Shown here: one piece after another, positions 56,665-64,000 of the stretch
Position numbering within the stretch: position 1 is the first letter of the stretch
How the letters are laid out: the number at the start of each line of letters is the position of its first letter
NCBI GenBank assembly: GCA_027625915.1
Contig: JANTQA010000032.1
Span: 7,440,001 to 7,504,000 of the forward strand
Origin: Anaeramoeba flamelloides
Taxonomy: Eukaryota > Metamonada > Anaeramoebidae
Direction: 5' to 3'
DNA length: 64,000 nt
The notes under the pieces: generated by a model
What the model was told of the DNA's origin: nothing
The model's input: only the letters and a program-made list of their open reading frames with translations
The model's database searches: none
Made by a program: the position numbers and the translations under genes

Positions 56665-58424
56665 TTGAAATCAAACTTAAACTGTTTCCATTTTTATACT
56701 ATTAGATTATTTCCAAATCGATTTCTCCAGATTTTACTTTTTCATTTTCCTTCTGTCCACTCCCCATCAAAAAAAAAAAACGAAAAAATAAATAATTAAA
56801 ATGAAAATTGCCAATAAGAAATTATAACATCAACAATCTAATTCAATAGTATTGACGGATTGAAAGGTGTGCACTTTTGTTCGAAAAAGAATTTACACCA
56901 CCTTTCACTATTATTAATACCCAAATAATCTAAATAAACAAGAGTAGTCTTGTTATCTTTTCAATTTTCAATAAATTCTTTTATTAATTTTTATGTTTAA
57001 TTAAATTAAGCTAAGAACTGAGAAATGTTACAAGATTGGCTTAGATTAGATAAGGATCAAACCAATAAAATGAAAATGGGTAGATTTATTTAATTAAAAA
57101 ATTTTTTAATACTAAAAAAAATGATTATATTTTCAAATAAGCTTGTTGGAATCAAGAATGAAAAAAAAAATTACCTAAAATTTATTTTAGAAGATATTTT
57201 GTTTATACTTACACCACATAGTTTAGGAAAGAATAAACACGGGTTTTAATTCTATTTTACCTACAAATGATTCTTATTTATTGCTCTTTAATAAAAAATT
57301 TTTAATTTAAATATTATTTCTAAATTCTTTTTTCAAAATTTCCATAATTTAAATATAAAATAAAGAATAATTTTTCAAAGATTAAATGAAGAGTGTTGAA
57401 TGATTAGAATTAAAAAATAATTAAAAAAAGTATAATACAAAAAAAAAACGAAATAGTACGAAAAAAATTGAAGGGAGCATTCCCAACCACTTTTTTTTTT
57501 TTTTTTTTCAATTTGATAACACATAAATAATTATAAGAACCCAATAAATACACCCAACAAACAATTTTTCTGAAGAAGAATTTAAAAAGCATCCTATGTT
57601 CGAAAACAAATCTAGAAATGGTTTAATTTAATGAAAATTGAAATTTATTTTTGAATATTTGTTCAAAAATAAACACTAATTTGTTGAATCAAAAATTTTA
57701 CAAACAAAAGTATTTCTATGAAGAATGAAAAATAAAACTCAATAAAGAAGAAATTATTTATTCCAAATATTATTAATAATTTCAAGAAATAATTTTTTTT
57801 TATGAATTTTTTTTGATCTATTTTTTATTGTTTGTGATTTCCATTCTTTAATTAGTAATTCAATATATTATAAGTGTATATATTCCATGACTCTATTCGA
57901 TTACAACACAAATGTTTTTTTTTTTTTGTTTGTTTGAGAATGATTTAAACAATTTAATATCCAATAAAAAGCCATATTCGAAATTTTTTAAAGGTTACTG
58001 AACCCCTTAAAATCTTTTTAAAATTTATAATTTAACAAAGGGGGTTTATTTGGATTTATAAAAGTTTATTTTAACATTTCACAGGACTGCTATTTATTTC
58101 AAGTATTTTAATCAATTCTATTTGGTATAACCGCATTAAATATCACTTTTCAATCAACACAATACATTATAATATCAAATAAACTTCAAAATAATATTTC
58201 AAGTTATTATTTTGAAATAGCTGTTAGATTTAAGTAGTGCTAAAGACAAGAAGAGTACAGTCCCTTTATATACCCACGTTCATTACTTTTTTAGTCTTTC
58301 AGCTCGACAGTTCTAATACTTTTATTTCAGTCTCTGATATTCTTTCATATTATTTCAAATTTCAAATACTTGATAATAACTTTTATAAGACAAAAAAAGT
58401 AAAAAAAATAATAATTACCGTTTT

Positions 58425-58817
58425 GGAAAAAAAGTGAAACATGGTTTTTAATTGGGAACATTAATAGAAAACTAAAGTAAAATGAATAAAAAAAAGAAAC
58501 CAATTAACTTCAAATAATAACCCATTATATTATTTTCAATCAAACCAACAAATACAATCTAAATCTACTTGATTTATCGAAATTGTAGGTGTGGTTTTGG
58601 AGATCTCAAAAATAGTCGAATTTTTTGAACAAATTTTTAATAATTGATCAATCAAAGAAAAACCCATACAAAAAGATAGTATTAAAAAAAGTGCTATTGT
58701 GGCGAATACTTCATTTTGTCTTTATTTATTTATTTATTCTTTTTTTAATTGATCTTACTTTGAATTTTCAGGTTCTATTAATTTTCCCAATTAAAAACCG
58801 TGTTTCACTTTTTTTCC
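58425..58817. mobile_element. MITE family 2, clean copy (about 393 bp)
   Basis: The left end GGAAAAAAAGTGAAACATGG, continuing TTTTTAATTGGGAACATT, is matched in inverted orientation at the right end. About 43 of 45 positions agree over the terminal inverted repeat. The interior is AT-rich; the 58625-58855 frame runs across the right end and is not a transposase. The same ends and length recur at 22193-22586 and, split, at 23604-24190. Confidence 0.8.
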
Positions 58818-58989
58818 TGTTTCACTTTTTTTCCACAAGGGTTAACAAATTTTAACCTTAGAAATTTATTTATTATATTTTGAAAGTTGTCGAAAAGAAA
58901 AACACTTGTTAGCTTTTTAAAACCTGAAACTCTTTTTCAGAAAAACCAAAAAAGTTGTTCAATTTTAGATTTTTAAAAGCTTGAATTGA

Positions 58990-59280
58990 ACAAAACTTTT
59001 AAGGGACTAGTAACTCTTATTTATTTTTTTTCCCAAAGGTAATAGAGTAATTATTTACATAAGGATACAATTAAACCCAATAAGAAACTTCACTTGTCAA
59101 TTTAGAGAAATGAATAATCATTTTTAAAAGATTTCATTTTTCCAATGGAATTTTCAGTCAAAAGATCAAGATCCTTTTTTGTTGGGTTTTTGGATCAAAT
59201 TAGAAAAATAAAAATTTGCAAAAAAATTTAATTTTTGAAGAAATATCACTTTTAGTAATTTCTGAGAGTCTTTATGAGCA
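58990..59280 (+). repeat. Dispersed repeat of about 290 bp
   Basis: Parallel to 33655-33935 (GGTAATAGAGTAA, TACATAAGGA, GATCCTTTTTTGTT, TTTTTGGATCAAATTAGAAA, TTTTAGTAATTTCTG). Its start, TTTTAAGGGACTAGTAAC, recurs in inverted orientation at about 60200-60216, so this copy may be one end of a larger element of about 1.2 kb. Confidence 0.5.
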
Positions 59281-60411
59281 AGTAACGTTGTGTCTTTACT
59301 ATTATTTTAAAAATATATGAAAAATAAATCAAATATTGTATCCTTGAAGATCTAAATAATTTGAACATTTATTTTATTCACAAATATTTCTGAAATTTCT
59401 TGAAATTTAAAAGACTTGTAAATATACTTTTTCAAATATTAAGAGTATAAACAAGGAACTCTTTGTATTAAAATCACGTATTTGATAATATCTATTATTT
59501 TTTTTTATTATTAGATATATGAATTTCAATTGTTTTATTTGTTGCAAAATCTTGAAAAAATTGAGAAATAAATGTAAAAAATATTTGATACATTTAATCA
59601 TTGGGTTGTTAATGACTTACTGAAATAATTAAGATTGGGTTTATAATTATTAATTATAAATAATCAAATTAAAAAGTATTTTTTGAGATATCAAGTTGAA
59701 TTTTCTAGATTTTCAAAAAGTATTTCGGGAGAATTTTTAATTCGATTCTTTGGTTCTTTTTCTCAGATTTTTTCATTTGATCATTAGAAAAAATAGATTT
59801 AGTCTGTTCTTTGAATCAAAAAATTATATTTTATACAAGTTTAAAATAAATATGGTATTTTTTTTGAGATTAAGTAGATTTTTTAAAATTGGTTATTTTA
59901 GGACTTAGTGGTTTCATTTTTAAAGTGTATTTTTGTACAATTCCTTTACAGGCAATAAGATTTCAATCTTCTTTTAAAGAAAATAATTTTTTTTAAATAA
60001 TTTGGAAATATGTTGGATTTTGAACTTTTCAAAAATGAGAAAAATGGATCAGTCTTTTAAAAACAATAATTCATTTCTGAGAATAGTATTAAAATTAAGT
60101 CATGCCTTGTAGTTATTGGATTTTTACTCATTTTTCAATTTCAAGATACGTGTAAAATTTTTTTTAATTTGTTAGTAAATTTACTTGAAGATTTTTTTTA
60201 TGGTTACTAGTCCCTTAAATTGAAAGTTGTTGGATTTTGATCTTGTAATTCTTTAAAAAATTAGTAACAATTTCAAAAAAAAACAGTTGTTGTCAAGTAA
60301 AACAAGTTACTAGAATTTTTAACCAATCTATCTGTTTTATGTCAATTATTTTGTCATTTTTTCCAAATTCTTCAAATACTAATTCATTAACCAAATCAAA
60401 GAAGAATTAAA

Positions 60412-60936
60412 ATGACTGTTTTAAGAAGATTTACACCAAGTGATCTTTTTAAATATAATCAAGTCAACCTTGATCGTTTAACAGAGACCTATCATACAAA
60501 TTTTTATTTCCATTATTTCGTCAATTGGCCAAACTTATGTCATATTAGCGAATCCCCAAGTGGTGATGTTACTGGGTATATTGTTGGGAAAGTTGAAGGT
60601 ACAGGAAAGAGACACAAGGGCCATGTTACCGCAGTTACTGTTTCCCCAGAATACAGGCGTATTGGACAGGCAAGTACTTTAATGAAAGTGCTTGAAACGA
60701 TCAGCGACAAGGTTTACAATGGCTATTTTGTGGACTTGTACGTACGTGCTTCAAATACTGTTGCCTTTGACATGTATAGCAAAATGGATTACCATCTATT
60801 CAGAAGGGTTTTGAATTATTATTCTGGTGAAGAAGATGGCTTAGATCTGAGAAAGGCTTTATCAAGAGATGTGAATAAAGAATCCATAGTCCCACTGGGA
60901 AGGGACGTAACAGACGAAGACGATTTTGGTGATTAG
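60412..60936 (+). CDS. NAA20: N-alpha-acetyltransferase 20, NatB catalytic subunit
   Basis: NAA20, with its auxiliary partner NAA25, acetylates the N-termini of proteins starting Met-Asp, Met-Glu, Met-Asn or Met-Gln as they leave the ribosome. The uninterrupted 174-residue frame matches the family in length and from end to end. MTVLRRFTPSDLFKYNQVNL and DRLTETYHTNFYFHYFVNWP form the N-terminal part, followed by GYIVGKVEG, HVTAVTVSPEYRR and the acetyl-CoA loop R82-x-x-G85-x-A87. Then come GYFVDLYVRASNTVAFDMY, the YYSGEEDG loop and the conserved C-terminal block DLRKALSRDVNKESIVPL. The tail is acidic, as in orthologues. The ATG follows AT-rich leader DNA. No intron is needed. A pyrimidine-rich tract follows the stop codon at about 60977-61020. 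Confidence 0.96.
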   Translation: MTVLRRFTPSDLFKYNQVNLDRLTETYHTNFYFHYFVNWPNLCHISESPSGDVTGYIVGKVEGTGKRHKGHVTAVTVSPEYRRIGQASTLMKVLETISDKVYNGYFVDLYVRASNTVAFDMYSKMDYHLFRRVLNYYSGEEDGLDLRKALSRDVNKESIVPLGRDVTDEDDFGD

Positions 60937-60969
60937 TAAAATGCATTGTTTTTCTGGATTTTGTTTTTG

Positions 60970-60976
<7 letters not shown>

Positions 60977-61006
<30 letters not shown>

Positions 61007-61020
61007 TTTTTTTTTTCTTT
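60977..61020 (+). repeat. Pyrimidine tandem tract (CTTTTT)n
   Basis: Several CTTTTT units run between longer T runs, 40-80 bases after the NAA20 stop codon. It may lie in the 3' untranslated region. Confidence 0.7.
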
Positions 61021-61807
61021 TTATTTTTATTATCGTCCTTGTGTGATTGAAACAAAATAAATTTACCTTCTTTTAAAATAAAACAAACACAAAATTTGTA
61101 ATCACTTATACAACAACTTTCTTTTGATTTTGTTTACTTTCAATTTGCAGATCCTTAATAGATACACCAAATTAATGCTTTTTACTTTTAAAGAAAGAAA
61201 ATTTTTTTTTTACTTGAATTTGCTTTACTTGAGGTTCTTTTTAGAACGATCAGGAATTCTTTTTTTATTTACACTCAAAACCCAACACTGAACTTGTCCT
61301 GTCAACTCATTACCAATTTGAATTTTGAGATCTCTGGTTTTTGTATTGTAAATTGGAATATTTTTAACTTCAGTTTCTTTTTCAATTACTAAAATGTTCG
61401 AGAAAAAAGAATGAGAATTGGTATTCTTTTTTCTTTGGGTAAATTCTTTTTATTATTTATTTTGAAATATTTTGAGTTAATTCAAAATTCTAAACAAAGG
61501 AAAGATTGAAGAACTGAAAAAAGATATTGAGATAAATTTGTGTACCATTAAAACCTTTGATGATAGTTTTAGTGAAGCGAATAGGAGAACTTTACAATTG
61601 CGTTGAAAATTTTGAAACTTGGAGACAATAATAGAGATTTGTTTGAATTCTAAAACCTTTATTTTTAGACAAGTTAAATTTTTAAATGATCATAACTTTC
61701 TCACAAATTTAATTGTTTTCAAAACTAAGTCAAATTTTAATTTTTGTTTTAATTTTTTACAACTTTGAATTTTTGATGCTTGAAAAAAAAGGATAAACAC
61801 TTCAAAA

Positions 61808-61930
61808 AAATTTTTTTAAGGGATTAGCGGCCTTCTAAGGAGAAGCCCTAAGATTAAAGTATGTAAGTATTGGGCGTAAATGGCATTAGTGAGCCAAGGA
61901 TAACGTGGCTCGCAAAAATCGATTTGTAAA
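61808..61930 (+). other. GC-richer island with hairpins; possible structured RNA or element end
   Basis: This stretch of about 120 bases has visibly more G+C than its surroundings. It has two nearby self-complementary segments: GGCCTTCTAAGGAGAAGCC (about 61822-61840), and GAGCCA...TGGCTC around 61893-61915. It shares a framework (TTTAAGGGATTAGCG, ATCAAAGTAT-like, TGGG-G-AAATGGC) with the arms of the element at 622-1435. A transposon-end origin is therefore more likely than an RNA gene. Confidence 0.35.
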
Positions 61931-62049
61931 GTAGTACTATTACAGTCAGTTCCATTTTTAAGACACAAACTTTCAGTGAAATTTAAGCCATAAAAAATCT
62001 CAAATTAAGGGTCATTTTTTGGAATTTTTTTATACACTACTTAAACTAG

Positions 62050-62470
62050 ATTTCAAAAATTTTGACTCACTTTATAATGTTTCTGGAAATAGTTTTGAGG
62101 GTTTATTTCAGTCTTCTTATCAAAAAAATATTTTAATTTTTTTGGATCAGAATCATTTTTTCGAATTTTGCAAATTTTTGTTTTTGGATTTTTTTTATTT
62201 CTTTTTTCTTTTTTTATTTTTTCTTTTTTTTTGATTGGTTTTTTGCAAAAGATCAGGTGGAAAAAAAAAAATACAATCTTCAAAAAGACAAATAATCAGT
62301 AAGAAAATTGAGATAATCTAATACCTTTTAAAATGAATTTGATTATTAGTAAAAAATCATGTTGTTGACTTTTTTTCAGTGAAAGTTCTGTAATAATAAA
62401 TCGGTAATGTTCATTTCAAAAACTGTTATTCACTTTTTTTTAGTTTTTGGTTTTATTTTTTTTTAATTTT
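62050..62470 (+). repeat. Dispersed repeat of about 420 bp, copy 2
   Basis: Same order of blocks as 14685-15130: AAAATTTTGACTCACTTTAT, TTTTTTTGGATCAGAATCAT, GAAAATTGAGA, TTTTTTTCAGTGAAA, then TTCACTTTTTTTTAGTTTTT at the end. The T/C tract differs between copies. Confidence 0.5.
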
Positions 62471-63319
62471 TTTACATAAAAAAAAAGTTTTTTTTTATAA
62501 TATAATTTTTGGTTTTACTATTTATTCTAAAATAATATTTTCTATTCTTTTGTATTTTTTATAAGAGTAGTTCACAATTCGCAAAAATAATTTTAAATTT
62601 ATTATTTTAGAATTTTAAAGTTGAATTTTCATATGATTATAAAAAATCGATAAAGTTGAAGGTTTTTGTTCCTGTGATTTGAAAGTAGAAATTCTACAAA
62701 AAAAAAACAAAATAATAATCATAATTATAATACTTTTTGGGATTAAAACTAGGTAATAATCATTCGGGTTTCTTCTTTTTTTTTTCCTTAGGTGAGGTTG
62801 AATTTTATTTTTCTTTGTAATTATAAGGTAGAAAAGAAGAATAATAACCTGTGGTGTGGTTCGAATTTTGGTGGGTAAAGTATTGGGAAGAAAAGTATCA
62901 GTGATAATTTTGTTTCTTCTTAAATGTTATTATCTTGTACAGGGAACTGGTTTCTGAGAAGTAAAGTTATAATACCTGCTATGGGATCAACTTCTGTCAA
63001 TATGATATTATGTAAACAGGTTGATTTGATAGTTGTGATCTTGATCATTTTTTTTTTTTTTTTGATGTAATTATTGTAAAAAGGAAGCAGCCAAAAATCC
63101 AGCCAATGCACAAGGACTTAAAATACAACTTGTAAAAAATAATTTATACTTTTTTTTTGTTTATTTCTTTAATATCTTGTATTTCTTCTTTTCTTTTTCG
63201 TTTTTTGTTTGTCTTTGTTTAAAAATAAAATATTTTCTTTTCATTTTTTAAAGAAAAGCTAGACTATAAGTTATAATTTTGCGAACATCATGGATATTAA
63301 AAAAAAAAAAAAAAAAAAT

Positions 63320-64000
63320 TAGGCTTTCAGAAAGTGCCGAGAGTGCAGTGGAGTGGCTAGGCCTTTTTTCTAGGGGGTTTCTGTTTATTTGTGAAGTGTT
63401 CTAGGTTTTTTTTACTTTTTGAAATAAACAGAAAATTTTAATAAATTTTCGGTTTATTTGGAAAAGTAAAAAAAACATAACGAAAATCTATTGATTTTAC
63501 AAATAAACAGTTAACTCAAGAAAACTTAATGACACTTTTCGAGTTTTCAAAAGAATGAAGAAAAATCAAGGATTTTACTCAATTTTTTTGAATTCTGGAA
63601 ACTCTAACAAAAAGTCCCATCAAGTGTCTCGAGTGCCTATGATTTTTTAATTTCAAAAATTTTCTTTACCTTTCAAAAAGTAAAAAAAAACCTAACGTCG
63701 CTTTTACAGAATTCAAAATAATAGAGTAAATTTTATTTAATTTTCTTTTTGTTTCTTAAATTAATACAATTGCCTTGAGCTTTTCCAGAATTTAAAGGAA
63801 TTGAGCAAAATCAAAGATTTTTCTCAATTCTTTTAAATTCTGGAAAAGCTAAAAGCGGTTTTTTTTACTTTTTTTTTTTTTGATAAGAAAATCAATAGAT
63901 TTTCGAAAAAACAAAAAGTGAAAAAAACCTAACGAAAAGTGCCGTCAAGTGCCTAGGTTTTTCAGAATTAAAAAGAAAAAAGTAAAATCAAATATATTTT
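63320..64000. repeat. Array of inverted repeats and hairpins, continuing beyond the window
   Basis: Motifs related to AAAAAGTAAAAAAAACCTAACG recur at about 63455, 63676 and 63912. Their reverse complement appears at about 63397 and 63860. A strong hairpin at about 63779-63852 has 28-base arms with one mismatch (AGCTTTTCCAGAATTTAAA...), and a weaker relative lies at about 63538-63606. Short GC-richer pieces (AGTGCCG, GTGCCTAGG) lie between. The array has no ORF and is cut by the window end. Confidence 0.7.

Larger units (their letters stand above)
53991..60411. other. Long AT-rich spacer between RPF1 and NAA20
   Basis: About 6.4 kb between divergent genes. It contains a possible small gene or first exon at 56458-56664, a clean MITE family 2 copy (58425-58817) and a dispersed repeat (58990-59280). 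Frames at 54339-54578 and 54984-55229 (plus) are open and somewhat less F/K-dominated than random, with scattered open stretches between them. They could be relic coding DNA, but I recognise no family. Confidence 0.5.
60937..64000. other. AT-rich spacer after NAA20 with repeat-rich right end
   Basis: About 3 kb with no firmly recognised gene. It contains a pyrimidine tract (60977-61020), a GC-richer hairpin island (61808-61930) and the second copy of the dispersed repeat (62050-62470). A somewhat GC-richer stretch at 62840-63115 contains a short minus-strand frame (62920-63111, unrecognised). An array of inverted repeats runs to the window edge. Confidence 0.55.

Noticed and set aside
62840-62880. 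tRNA-like GGTTCGAATT motif
   Set aside because: No acceptor stem, anticodon arm or 3' pairing could be drawn around it.
62920-63111. Minus-strand 63-residue frame in a GC-richer stretch
   Set aside because: No recognised family; part of it is translated poly-T. It could be an exon but there is no supporting partner.
1-64000. Search for CRISPR arrays, operons, rRNA, viral replication or capsid genes
   Set aside because: None seen; the sequence is eukaryotic with spliced genes, and its repeats are dispersed or TIR-type.

Overview
The window is AT-rich eukaryotic nuclear DNA, from a protist by the look of it. Coding stretches are islands in long A/T-dominated spacers. Genes carry spliceosomal introns with GT-AG ends, and stops read as in the standard code. 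Proteins contain Glu/Asn/Lys and Lys-Glu runs. This style (long spacers, KEKE/ENEN tracts, introns up to about 3 kb) fits an amoeboid protist such as Anaeramoeba better than the compact genome of Dictyostelium, but the taxon is inference. I see no rRNA, tRNA, CRISPR or prokaryotic-type operon.

Eight recognisable genes and one damaged copy are present. In order: a single-pass membrane protein with a signal peptide, a giant acidic cytoplasmic tract and four fibronectin type III domains (3587-9581, minus); EXO70 of the exocyst (15885-18155, minus); a profilin-like gene with a Lys-Glu-rich extension and a 2.9 kb intron (22658-26074, plus); a linker histone H1 gene (28165-28680, minus); a p24/TMED cargo receptor in three exons (32141-33124, minus); the mismatch-repair protein MSH3 (36941-40375, minus); a second H1 copy with a shifted frame (44800-45316, minus); the ribosome-assembly factor RPF1 split over four exons (48411-53990, minus); and NAA20, the NatB catalytic subunit (60412-60936, plus). 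They are ordinary housekeeping functions (secretion, actin, chromatin, DNA repair, ribosome assembly, N-terminal acetylation), with no shared pathway or operon-like arrangement.

The spacers and long introns are the more unusual part. They hold several families of short non-autonomous repeats with terminal inverted repeats. One is a 160-177 bp family flanked by TA. Another is a family of about 393 bp, one copy of which ends just upstream of the profilin start and another of which has been split by a copy of the first family. A 2.8-2.9 kb direct segmental duplication carries both H1 genes. A perfect 88 bp inverted repeat lies at 31.1-31.5 kb. A diverged MSH3 fragment sits inside the profilin intron. 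A GC-richer, hairpin-forming island lies at 61.8 kb, and a dense array of hairpins runs off the right edge. I found no clearly new multi-gene system. The best leads are the unusual topology of the FN3 protein, the MSH3 fragment, the H1 duplication with its filled and empty insertion site, the 88 bp foldback, and the RPF1 exon 1/2 junction.
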